Positions 25,622-34,795 of a stretch of 64,000 bases of DNA are shown piece by piece. Position numbers and translations under genes: made by a program. The stretch comes from an uncultured Duncaniella sp. (GTDB lineage: Bacteria > Bacteroidota > Bacteroidia > Bacteroidales > Muribaculaceae), in NCBI GenBank assembly GCA_958352885.1, contig CATWQI010000011.1, positions 53,340-117,339 on the forward strand, given 5' to 3'. The notes beneath the pieces were generated by a model. The model was not told the origin of the DNA, made no database searches, and was given only the letters and a program-made list of their open reading frames with translations. Within the stretch, counting starts at the first letter, position 1. Each line of letters opens with the position of its first letter.

Positions 25622-27391
25622 ATGCTTAATCACATCAGGAAATGTACAGTCCCCGCGCTGACATTTGCATCCTTGTTTATATGCTCATGCCAGCCTGACA
25701 CCATCGAGATTCCCAAGGAGGAATTATACACCCGTAATTTCGTCAAGCAGTTCGGAGTGTTTAACACCGAGCAGGACTGGAACTCAGCCGGAAGAATCAA
25801 AGCGGAAGTAGACCCCTCGCTGCTCTCGGGTGCGGAACGAATCAATGTCTACACCGACTGGCCAGGCAATAAATCATGCCGCATCGTCGCTACCTATCCT
25901 GCGTCGGAACAGGCATTTGAATTTGACTATCCTAAGGAGAACGAACTGGCATACGTAATAATAACGGGGCACAACGGCAAAACCATCCACGCATCCTATT
26001 CCAGAATCACCGACAACCGGATGTTTGTCGGCGACCGGGCTTCACGTGCCGGCATAAAGGCACCCCTACCCTACCCGTTTGACCTCACTGAAAATAAAGC
26101 GCTCGGCTCACTGCCGGTGACATCCGCCAACGAAGCATTTTGGAGAAGTTTCACCGGCAAGGATGGAAATCCAATCAATATCACCGACCCGGCAACAAAC
26201 CCTCCGACCCACACCGAATACTCAGAAATAACCTTATATAGATGGGTCGGAGACAACACATTCAACGACGATAACAATATTATTGACGAAACTGAAGGCT
26301 ATGACCTCGGAGGATGGAATGACGGTCTGGTCACAAAGCAATACAGTTTTCCAAACGATATTACGAGCAATGTAGTGAACATTAAATTAACACTTACCCT
26401 CACCGGAAATGAACCGACAATTAAAATCGGGAAGAAAGAATGGAACGATATTGCATTAGATGGACTCGCCGATTATTGTAAGACAAACGGCATCCAAATT
26501 AACGACAAATTCCAATATGTAATGAATGTTACCGGAAGCAATGTAGACTATTTGAAAAATTCCGATTTTGTCAGAATACAAGGTAATCATCTGACTGTTC
26601 ATTCAGCCGAATTTAAAGAAGGCACCCCACAGCAATCAGCAAGCACCGTAAACCTATCCGACATCTTTGACCTTTATGGGTTAACGACCACTCCCCAATC
26701 GACATTTGACGGATTCAAGCACTCCTATCTCGGTCCCAACAATACTTACGACGAGATCGGTTTCTCGTGCGGCGACCTCGCCCCGATTGTAGGCAAAGGC
26801 GGTGTGTTCAGCGAGGAAATCAACGACAAAGGGGGCAGAATAACATGTAATCTGGAAGAATTCTACGAAAAGCTCAAACCTCAGGATGGTGTGGACTACA
26901 TAATCAGTGAAGATAATTCCGAAGTCTCAATCGACTACTTCTTCGGGTGCGCAAGCACGTTTAACTCATTCGGCTATTTCTATTACACCGACGAGGACGC
27001 AAATATAGCCGACGAAAGCGAGCGTATGAAGGTATTGCTTAAACGTCCCATGTTTCTTCTCATGTACAATGCCTGTCCGGGAGCAAACATACTACTTAAA
27101 GAACAGGAGGAGGGCGAATGGAAATTTGACTCCGGGCTGGATTATCCCGGTATCGACATTGTGCCCGATGGGGAAAACGAGGGTAAAGACCAAGGTGACG
27201 AATGGGAACATTGCATGCGTTTCTCTAAATTCGTGGAAGATGCCGAGGCGGGTAAATTGACGGGCAATACATCTCCAGGATGCGTTCAGCCAACTACCGC
27301 CTGGTATATTATGACGACACGCAGTTTGAGGGAGGAAAACTTAAGAACAACGCCGTGGGAAAATATGGATTCCCCAAAGGCACCCACATAG
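25622..27391 (+). pseudogene. Large surface lipoprotein, N-terminal part (gene broken by a frameshift)
   Basis: Starts with a lipoprotein signal peptide ending in FICSC (Cys about 23) and encodes a secreted beta-rich protein. About 550 residues are in the true frame; the last 35-40 codons (from about 27275) are out of frame. The reading continues as a high-quality coding frame (27280-28431) one base back, so the gene appears split by a single-base loss near 27256-27280. The intact protein would be about 930 residues and resembles the large LruC/DUF4842-type proteins of Bacteroidales. A sequencing error or recoding are alternatives; no classic slippery heptamer is seen. Confidence 0.65.
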
Positions 27392-28431
27392 CATTTTTCG
27401 TAATCCAGGGCGGTCAGTACGCTCTGGACAAGAACGGTGACGCCGGTTTTAAACTCGGGCACAGACATATAGCTTTCTCACGCCCGGTCATGAACCGGTA
27501 CATAGGAAACACAATCAAGGACGGACACACCCATAGCTCGGGAAAACCGTCAGTGATGAATACCGGCACAGGTCAATCATTCGGATGGACAGCCTTTGTG
27601 ACATATGCCTGGAACGGTCAAATCATAATGGGCGTAGAGGACTACTTCGCCGAAACCGAAAACGGCATAAACGGCAGCGACCATGACATGAACGACATGC
27701 TGTTCCGTGTAAACGGCGAATTTGAACGCACGCGCGATGAGCTCAACGAAGACCCTGTCAAGAAACAATCATGGGTAATAGCCTGCGAAGACCTGGGTGG
27801 AACGTATGACTATGACTTCAACGATGTGGTATTCGGAGTAAGCCATGTGGCAGGCGAGACAACCGCCACAGTCACAGCGTTGGCGTCGGGTGGCACCCTG
27901 CCGGTTTATCTCCAGTCGGATTATCCCCAGATTGTCGACAACGCCGAGGTGACCCATGCAAACGGAATACTCATTCCCGCCGGTTCGGCGGACGGAGAAT
28001 TCCATTCATGGTGGGGTGCCAACCGTCCTAATTCCACCATAATCAACGCTTCCCGATGGGAGAGCGAAGGTGCGACCGTCGAAATCAAGGTTCCAGAAGA
28101 CTTCTCGCTGACCACACATAGCGACACGCATGCCAAACCCGGCGAAGGTGAGTCAAGCATGGGTGGCTTCAAAGTAATTGTGAAAAAGCCTGGGGAGGAA
28201 GACAACACAATCATCACCGCTCCCAACAAAGACAACTCTTACACAGCGCCACAAATGTTTCTTGTACCAAACACATGGCTATGGCCCGTAGAGTCACAGC
28301 CGATAAATGAAGTGTACGGCGGATTTATCAACTGGACAAACCGCTGGTGGACAAACATGGAAAGCGGTATGTCAGGACGCGTCATACACCACTATTGGGA
28401 ACCGGTGTACAAGGAATCAGAGAATAAATAA
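27280..28431 (+). pseudogene. Large surface lipoprotein, C-terminal part (after the frameshift)
   Basis: This frame is open from about 27256. It has no signal peptide and no convincing start of its own; the ATG at 27280 is internal. It contains two Asp-rich motifs typical of DUF4114/LruC-type domains: GSDHDMNDMLFRVNG and GGTYDYDFNDVVFGVSH, which look like calcium-site loops, followed by a beta-rich end with many Trp. It completes the protein begun at 25622. Whether cells make the full protein depends on the frameshift being real. Confidence 0.65.
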
Positions 28432-28467
28432 CCGATACGCCGAGGCTACCGGCATACGGACATCATC

Positions 28468-28503
28468 AGAGCGCCACATCCGGGCATCGGAAAGTGGCGC
28501 TCT
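28468..28503 (+). terminator. Hairpin after the large lipoprotein gene
   Basis: AGAGCGCCAC (28468-28477) pairs perfectly with GTGGCGCTCT (28494-28503). There is no T run after it, so it may end transcription weakly or protect the 3' end. The rest of 28504-28778 holds only the pnp promoter. Confidence 0.5.
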
Positions 28504-28626
28504 GTCGGCGTGATACAACACCTGACACGTGTCGACGAACAGCCCGAAAATATCCGCACAGAGGGAAATTCCGATGAAAATTAAAATTATTTATCGGATT
28601 TACACCAATTTATTCAATATATTCAT

Positions 28627-28634
28627 TATCTTTG
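28627..28634 (+). promoter_or_regulatory. Putative -7 box of pnp
   Basis: TATCTTTG matches TAnnTTTG. It lies about 145 bp before the pnp start, so pnp would have a leader of about 138 nt. No hairpin typical of RNase III autoregulation was recognised. Confidence 0.5.
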
Positions 28635-28778
28635 CAAACTGAAATAACGGAAGCTAACCTAAGCCGATGCTGAAATCTAACAAAGATCCAAACTCTGACA
28701 TGATTTTACCGCTGACCCTTCAGACAGCTTCCCGGCTGCAACAATTGACGAAATTTTTATAAGCAGAAACAATAATTT

Positions 28779-31046
28779 ATGAATCCAATCAAAAAAACCA
28801 TCGAGCTGCCCGACGGTCGTATCATCACCCTTGAGACCGGCAAATTAGCAAAGCAAGCCGATGGAGCGGTAGAACTGCGCATGGGCAACACTATGCTCCT
28901 TGCGACAGTAGTGACAGCGAAAGACGCTGGCGAAGGGGTTGATTTCATGCCCCTCCAAGTAGAGTACAAAGAGAAGTTCTCATCCAACGGCCGTTTCCCC
29001 GGAGGTTTCCTCAAACGCGAAGGCCGTGCGAGCGATTACGAAATCCTGACCTCCCGTCTGGTTGACCGTGTGCTCCGTCCCCTTTTCCCCGACAATTACC
29101 ACGCCGACACCTTCGTGCAGGTGACCATGTACTCATCTGACGGTGTCGACATGCCCGACGCTCTCGCAGGTCTCGCCGCTTCGGCAGCCCTCGCAGTGAG
29201 CGACATACCTTTCAACGGTCCTATCTCCGAAGTACGCGTTGCACGTGTCAACGGTGAATTCGTGATTGACCCCACATTCGAACAGCTCGAGAACGCCGAC
29301 ATGGAACTTATGGTCGGTGCCACCTACGATAACATCATGATGGTGGAAGGCGAGATGAACGAAGTTTCCGAAGCAGACCTCCTTGCAGCCCTCCGCGCCG
29401 CTCACGACGCCATCAAGGTACAGTGCAAGGCTCAGATGGAACTTGCCGAAGAGGTTGGCTCAACCGTTAAGCGCGAGTACTGTCACGAGACCAACGATGA
29501 AGAGCTCCGCAAGGATGTTCATGACAAGTGCTACGACAAGGCTTATGCAATCGCCAAGGCCGGCTGCGCTGACAAGCACTGGCGTCAGGAAAGCTTCGAC
29601 AAGATTTGCGAAGAATATATCGAATCACTTCCCGAGGAGGAACGTGACGAAAAGACTCCCCTTGTGAAGCGTTACTACCACGACGTGGAGAAGGAAGCCA
29701 TGCGCCGTTGCGTTCTTGACGAAGGCATCCGTCTCGACGGTCGTAAGACCACCGAAATCCGTCCCATCTGGTGCGAGGTTGACTACCTCCCCGGGCCTCA
29801 CGGCTCCGCCGTGTTCACCCGTGGTGAAACTCAGTCACTCGCAACCGTCACACTCGGCACAAAGCTTGACGAGAAGATTCTCGACGACGTGCTCAACCAG
29901 GGCCGCGAAAGATTCCTGCTCCACTACAACTTCCCCCCCTTCTCTACCGGCGAGGCTAAGCCTGTGCGTGGCGTAGGTCGTCGTGAAGTTGGTCACGGTA
30001 ATCTCGCTCACCGTGCGCTCAAGCGTATGTTCCCCGATGATTTCCCCTATGTATGCCGCATTGTCAGCGATATCCTTGAGTCAAATGGCTCATCCTCAAT
30101 GGCAACAGTTTGTGCAGGCACACTCTCGCTCCTCGACGCAGGCGTGAAGATGAAGCGCCCTGTCAGCGGTATCGCCATGGGTCTTATTTCGGACAGCGCC
30201 AGCGGTAAGTACGCTATCCTCTCCGATATTCTCGGTGACGAGGACCACCTCGGCGACATGGACTTCAAGGTAACAGGCACACGTGACGGTATCACTGCCA
30301 CCCAGATGGACATCAAGTGCGACGGTCTCAGCTATGAAATCCTTGAACGCGCTCTCAACCAGGCCCGTGAAGGCCGTCTGCATATCCTCGACAAGATTGA
30401 GGAAACCATCCCCGCACCCCGCGAGGACTACAAGCCCCACGTACCCCGCATTGTCACCATGATTATCCCGAAGGATCTCATCGGTGCAGTGATTGGCCCG
30501 GGCGGAAAAATTATCCAGGGTATTCAGGAAGCCAGCGGTGCTACTGTATCAATCGACGAGATTCCCGAAGGTGGCTATATAGAAGTGGCTGCTTCCAACA
30601 AGGCATCTATCGACAAGGCTCTCGAGATGATAAACGCTATCGTGGAACTCCCCGAAGAAGGCAAGGTATACCAGGGCACTGTACGCTCTATCCTCGACTT
30701 TGGCGCATTCGTGGAATTTATGCCTAACCGTGACGGTCTGCTTCACATCTCGGAAATCTCTTGGGACAGACTCGAAAACATGGAAGCTTCCGGCTTGAAG
30801 GAAGGTGACAAGGTTGAAGTCAAGCTCATCGAGATTGACAAGAAAACCGGCAAGTACCGTCTGTCAATGCGTGCGCTCCAGCCCAAACCCGAAGGATACG
30901 TAGAACGTGAACGTGCTCCCCGCCCCGACCGTGGACCCCGTCGTGACAACAACCGTGGACCCCGCCGTGACAATGGCGACCGTCCCCGCCGCGATGACCG
31001 TCCCCGTCGTGACAACGACCGCACTCCACGCGAACCACGCGATTAA
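28779..31046 (+). CDS. pnp: Polyribonucleotide nucleotidyltransferase (PNPase)
   Basis: A 3'-to-5' exoribonuclease that uses phosphate and takes part in mRNA decay. The 755-residue protein has two RNase PH domains (first with FSSNGRFPGGFLKREGRAS; second with GRREVGHGNLAHRALKRMFP), a KH domain (IPKDLIGAVIGPGGKIIQGI, about 565-625) and an S1 domain (about 630-705). The last 45 residues are a basic tail of RPRRD/GPRRDN repeats, probably an extra RNA-binding extension. It is followed by a strong terminator. Confidence 0.97.
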   Translation: MNPIKKTIELPDGRIITLETGKLAKQADGAVELRMGNTMLLATVVTAKDAGEGVDFMPLQVEYKEKFSSNGRFPGGFLKREGRASDYEILTSRLVDRVLRPLFPDNYHADTFVQVTMYSSDGVDMPDALAGLAASAALAVSDIPFNGPISEVRVARVNGEFVIDPTFEQLENADMELMVGATYDNIMMVEGEMNEVSEADLLAALRAAHDAIKVQCKAQMELAEEVGSTVKREYCHETNDEELRKDVHDKCYDKAYAIAKAGCADKHWRQESFDKICEEYIESLPEEERDEKTPLVKRYYHDVEKEAMRRCVLDEGIRLDGRKTTEIRPIWCEVDYLPGPHGSAVFTRGETQSLATVTLGTKLDEKILDDVLNQGRERFLLHYNFPPFSTGEAKPVRGVGRREVGHGNLAHRALKRMFPDDFPYVCRIVSDILESNGSSSMATVCAGTLSLLDAGVKMKRPVSGIAMGLISDSASGKYAILSDILGDEDHLGDMDFKVTGTRDGITATQMDIKCDGLSYEILERALNQAREGRLHILDKIEETIPAPREDYKPHVPRIVTMIIPKDLIGAVIGPGGKIIQGIQEASGATVSIDEIPEGGYIEVAASNKASIDKALEMINAIVELPEEGKVYQGTVRSILDFGAFVEFMPNRDGLLHISEISWDRLENMEASGLKEGDKVEVKLIEIDKKTGKYRLSMRALQPKPEGYVERERAPRPDRGPRRDNNRGPRRDNGDRPRRDDRPRRDNDRTPREPRD

Positions 31047-31072
31047 TCTTTGTTAACCTACTATAACCATTG

Positions 31073-31113
31073 AAAAGCAACCCTGGTGACCATCTCACCG
31101 GGGTTTGCTTTTT
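31073..31113 (+). terminator. Rho-independent terminator after pnp
   Basis: AAAAGCAACCCTGGTGA (31073-31089) pairs with TCACCGGGGTTTGCTTTT (31095-31112) with small mismatches, then a T run. Confidence 0.85.
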
Positions 31114-31114
31114 C

Positions 31115-31145
31115 TTGCCCATATTGCATTTATTTCATAACTTTG
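31115..31145 (+). promoter_or_regulatory. Promoter of the MBOAT operon
   Basis: TTG (31115-31117), 20 bp, then TAACTTTG (31138-31145), a good Bacteroides-type promoter immediately after the pnp terminator. Confidence 0.7.
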
Positions 31146-31206
31146 CACCCGTCAGCGCAATTCGCCTGACACACAAGCCCTCTATTGATAGCCACCAGCA
31201 AGCCCT

Positions 31207-32658
31207 ATGCTCTTTAATTCTTTTGAATTTCTGATATTCCTACCGATTGTGTTCGGCATCTATTGGATGCTCGGCAAACGGTATAAGGTACAGAATCTGT
31301 TTGTGGTGGCTGCAAGCTACTTTTTCTACGGCATGTGGGACTGGCGCTTTCTCATACTCATATTCTTCACATCCATTTCAAGCTACCTCAGCGGTCTCGT
31401 AATCGGCGGAAATAAGTCAGCAGTGATTCGTAAGGTCGCATTGTGGTGCAATATCGGTATCAATATCGGTATACTTGGATTCTTTAAATACTTCAACTTC
31501 TTTTCCGAAAATATCAGGCTGCTTTTCACTCAATTCGGCTATGAGCTTGACTGGTTTACCCTTGAAGTCCTGATCCCTGTCGGAATAAGCTTCTACACAT
31601 TTCAAGCCATCAGTTACAGCATTGACGTTTACAGAGGCAATACACCACCGACATCCGACCCTGTGGCGTTTCTGGCTTTCGTGTCATTCTTTCCTCAGCT
31701 TGTCGCAGGTCCTATCGAACGCTCCACTAATCTAATTCCGCAATTCCTGCACGGACGCAGATTCGACTATTCCAAGGCTGTCGACGGTATGCGACAGATG
31801 CTGTGGGGCTTCTTCAAGAAACTGGTTATCGCCGACAATTGCGCATATATCGTGAATGTGATTTACGCTGATTATGATGCTGCTAATGCCTGGACACTCA
31901 TAGCCGGAGGTATCTTCTTTGCATTCCAGATTTATGGAGATTTCTCAGGGTACAGTGATATAGCTATCGGATGCGCAAGACTGTTCGGAATCAATCTTAA
32001 TCGCAACTTCAATTACCCATATTTCTCCGTCAGTGTTGCTGATTTCTGGAGGAGGTGGCATATTTCGCTCAACACATTTTTCCGTGACTACATATATATC
32101 CCGCTTGGTGGCAACAGAGTATCAACACCGAGAAGAGTGATGAACACTCTCATTGTGTTTACTCTGAGTGGTCTGTGGCACGGAGCCAATTGGACTTTCG
32201 TACTATGGGGCGTATATTGGGGCGTCCTTTTTATTCCCGGAGTATTACGCAAGAAAAATGCTTCTATTCCGGCTTCAGCTCCAGATACATCGTCGTCTAA
32301 ACTAACCAAGTTTACCGGCATCATATCGACTTTTGTATTAACTGATATAGGATTGATACTTTTCCGCTCAGACACATTGGCTGACGCATGGCGGTATTAT
32401 GCCGGGATTTTCAGCTCCACAATCGTTGAATATCCTAATTACGAAATGCTCGGTATAGGCAATATTGTTTTCTATTCCACGGCATTATTTATCATCTTAC
32501 TCATAGCCATAGAATGGAACCAACGCGACAAGCAATTTGCCCTTGACCTTACAGGGGTAAGACATGTGACTCTCCGTTGGGGCATCTATCTTTCATTGTT
32601 GTTTGTCATGAGTATCTTCGCAGGAGCGCAGGCTCAATTCATTTACTTTCAATTCTGA
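31207..32658 (+). CDS. MBOAT-family membrane O-acyltransferase
   Basis: A 483-residue protein with about ten hydrophobic segments. It opens with LFNSFEFLIFLPIVFGIYW and contains SFFPQLVAGPIERS, RRWHISLNTFFRDYIYIPLG and LSGLWHGANWTFVLWG, the last holding the conserved MBOAT histidine (WHG). Such proteins (AlgI, PatA and DltB types) move acyl groups across the inner membrane to modify polysaccharides or peptidoglycan. The partner gene downstream, 5 bp away, is an SGNH-like protein, as in AlgI-AlgJ/X pairs. The acceptor is not known. Confidence 0.9.
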   Translation: MLFNSFEFLIFLPIVFGIYWMLGKRYKVQNLFVVAASYFFYGMWDWRFLILIFFTSISSYLSGLVIGGNKSAVIRKVALWCNIGINIGILGFFKYFNFFSENIRLLFTQFGYELDWFTLEVLIPVGISFYTFQAISYSIDVYRGNTPPTSDPVAFLAFVSFFPQLVAGPIERSTNLIPQFLHGRRFDYSKAVDGMRQMLWGFFKKLVIADNCAYIVNVIYADYDAANAWTLIAGGIFFAFQIYGDFSGYSDIAIGCARLFGINLNRNFNYPYFSVSVADFWRRWHISLNTFFRDYIYIPLGGNRVSTPRRVMNTLIVFTLSGLWHGANWTFVLWGVYWGVLFIPGVLRKKNASIPASAPDTSSSKLTKFTGIISTFVLTDIGLILFRSDTLADAWRYYAGIFSSTIVEYPNYEMLGIGNIVFYSTALFIILLIAIEWNQRDKQFALDLTGVRHVTLRWGIYLSLLFVMSIFAGAQAQFIYFQF

Positions 32659-32663
32659 CGAAT

Positions 32664-33608
32664 ATGAAACGATTCCTACTCCGCTGCATACTATTCGTCA
32701 TCGTAACCGGACTGATGTTCTTCGCCTTTTGGAAGCTGGTAACTTTCAACGAAGCAAAACTGCTCCGGACTCCGCACAATATTGTATTCCTTGGCAACTC
32801 CACCGTAGAATATGGCATTGATGACCGCATAGTATCCAATTCCTTAAATTTCGGACTTAACGGCGACCATATCGAGTATATGTATGCCAAACTGAAATTA
32901 CTGAAAAAATATAATCCACAAATTGATACAGTAGTCATCAATCTTGACAATATCGTAATCAGCAAAGATATCCGGTCAGCGCACGCAAGCGAGCTGATGC
33001 ATCCATTCTTTTTTGACTGCTATTCTCCGGAGGAAATCATCGCCGCCGCCCGTCATTCATCGTTCGACTGGTTTACATCCTACCTCGCAAAACCTTTCTC
33101 CGTACTTAAAATCGCCATTCCTGTCACATCGATATTTCGCAACTACCGAATTCAGGAAGTAGGTATTGGATGCTACGCTCCGCTTGAACGTAATAAACTC
33201 GAAGAAGACATTGAACGCTATAACGCCAAGTATGGGACTGCCGGACTTAACGACAGCGTCCCGTCAAAAAATGTCAATGCGTCAGCTTTGGACACCGATA
33301 ATTACGATGATAATCCTTTCATCCTATATTTCTATAACCGAATCATTGATTTCTGCAGGAAAGAAGGCATAACACCGATATTCATCACTATGCCGCAATA
33401 TCCATTGTCACCATCCCACTCATACCGAGACTTTCATCGCAGACATTTCAGTGACATTCCACTCCTCGACTATCAGGATATACAATTGGCTGATTCCTTA
33501 TGGGGCGATGCCGCCCATCTCAACACCCGTGGAGCCCAAACATTCTCCCGCCTCCTCCAGTCACACCTACATCCTGCTTTTACAGACACAATCACCACCG
33601 GCAACTAA
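32664..33608 (+). CDS. Membrane-anchored SGNH-like protein, partner of the MBOAT acyltransferase
   Basis: I place the start at the ATG at 32664 (MKRFLLRCILFVIVTGLMFF), not at an upstream in-frame codon inside the MBOAT gene; this gives 314 residues. A membrane anchor covers residues 4-24. Then IVFLGNSTVEYGID (about 44-57) has a possible serine nucleophile in the GNS block, and WGDAAHLNTRGAQTFS near the C-terminus has the D-x-x-H of an SGNH/DHHW-type hydrolase. It probably completes acyl transfer in the periplasm. Confidence 0.8.
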   Translation: MKRFLLRCILFVIVTGLMFFAFWKLVTFNEAKLLRTPHNIVFLGNSTVEYGIDDRIVSNSLNFGLNGDHIEYMYAKLKLLKKYNPQIDTVVINLDNIVISKDIRSAHASELMHPFFFDCYSPEEIIAAARHSSFDWFTSYLAKPFSVLKIAIPVTSIFRNYRIQEVGIGCYAPLERNKLEEDIERYNAKYGTAGLNDSVPSKNVNASALDTDNYDDNPFILYFYNRIIDFCRKEGITPIFITMPQYPLSPSHSYRDFHRRHFSDIPLLDYQDIQLADSLWGDAAHLNTRGAQTFSRLLQSHLHPAFTDTITTGN

Positions 33609-33680
33609 TCTTCCAATATTTCCTGCTAAAAAGGTAGATTTAGCCGTGATTTAGGTACGAATTTTTTAGCTATTCCGCAC

Positions 33681-33688
33681 TAATTTTG
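33681..33688 (+). promoter_or_regulatory. Putative promoter of the DUF362-receptor operon
   Basis: TAATTTTG matches TAnnTTTG, 112 bp before the DUF362 gene. The -33 half is not evident. Confidence 0.4.
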
Positions 33689-33799
33689 CGAACGAGATAT
33701 TTTGCATAGATATAACATCCGGTATTATATATGCCAAATTTAGACACATTGAATCCAAAGAATCTTCCCCAACATGTCTGAAATCCAAATAAAATAATC

Positions 33800-34792
33800 A
33801 TGAAAATAAACAGTAGACTCGCTTCATTGATGATGGGCGTAATGGCTATGGCAAGCTGTTCACAACCTGCCAATTCACAGGAAAATACCACTAATGACAC
33901 GACAACAACACCGGACACTGCCGTGGTGTACATGACAAAGGAAATTTCACCGGAGGCTCTTATAAAAATATACAACGCACTCGGGAAGGATGCGACAGGC
34001 AAAGTCGCTGTCAAGATATCAACGGGTGAGCCCGGCGGTCACAACTTCCTTCAGCCTGCTCTCATCAAGGACTTCGTAAAACTTGTCAACGGCACAATAG
34101 TGGAATGCAACACTGCATACCCCGGGAAGCGGTTCAAGACAGAAGACAGCCGACGCACTGCCGAGGAACACGGATTTACCGCAATTGCCCCCGTTGACAT
34201 CATGGATGCTGAGGACGAAGTGAAACTCCCACTCGAAGGTGGCACCCATCTCAAATATGACATAGTCGGTTCACATTTCCCCGACTATGATTTCACTGTC
34301 ATATTGTCCCATTTCAAAGGTCACGCCATGGGTGGCTTCGGCGGAGCCATCAAGAATATGTCAATCGGCATAGCATCCTCCAACGGCAAAACATATATCC
34401 ATTCCGCAGGCAAACTTGAAGACCCCAATCAACTTTGGGAAAACCTGCCTGAACAGGATGCTTTCCTCGAGTCAATGGCAGAAGCTGCCAAAGCCGTAGC
34501 AGACCATTGCGGCGAAAACATTATATACATCAATGTAGCCAACAATCTTTCTGTCGACTGCGACTGTGATTCACACCCCGCCGACCCTCAAATGAGTGAC
34601 CTCGGAATCCTTGCCTCACTTGACCCTGTCGCACTCGACAAAGCTTGTACCGACCTTGTGCGTGCGTCTGAAGACCATGGCAAAATCCATCTCATCGAAC
34701 GCATTGACTCACGCCACGGGATGCATACACTGGAACACGCTGAAAAAATCGGACTCGGTTCTCAGACTTATAAAATAGTTACACTCGACTGA
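33800..34792 (+). CDS. DUF362-domain lipoprotein
   Basis: A 330-residue protein with a lipobox MAMASC (Cys about 20), a Thr/Asn-rich linker, and a DUF362-like body with KVAVKISTGEPGGHNFLQPA, HFKGHAMGGFGGAIKNMSIG and LGILASLDPVALDKACTDLV. In many Bacteroidales such proteins sit next to TonB-dependent receptors; here a receptor begins 3 bp after the stop. The segment NNLSVDCDCDSHPADPQMSD holds a Cys pair that could bind metal. The role is probably metal- or cofactor-related uptake (inference). Confidence 0.8.
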   Translation: MKINSRLASLMMGVMAMASCSQPANSQENTTNDTTTTPDTAVVYMTKEISPEALIKIYNALGKDATGKVAVKISTGEPGGHNFLQPALIKDFVKLVNGTIVECNTAYPGKRFKTEDSRRTAEEHGFTAIAPVDIMDAEDEVKLPLEGGTHLKYDIVGSHFPDYDFTVILSHFKGHAMGGFGGAIKNMSIGIASSNGKTYIHSAGKLEDPNQLWENLPEQDAFLESMAEAAKAVADHCGENIIYINVANNLSVDCDCDSHPADPQMSDLGILASLDPVALDKACTDLVRASEDHGKIHLIERIDSRHGMHTLEHAEKIGLGSQTYKIVTLD

Positions 34793-34795
34793 AAA

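Noticed and set aside
27280..28431. Independent gene starting at the ATG at 27280
   Set aside because: No signal peptide, ribosome site or promoter; its frame is open upstream of the ATG and it continues the domain content of the preceding lipoprotein.
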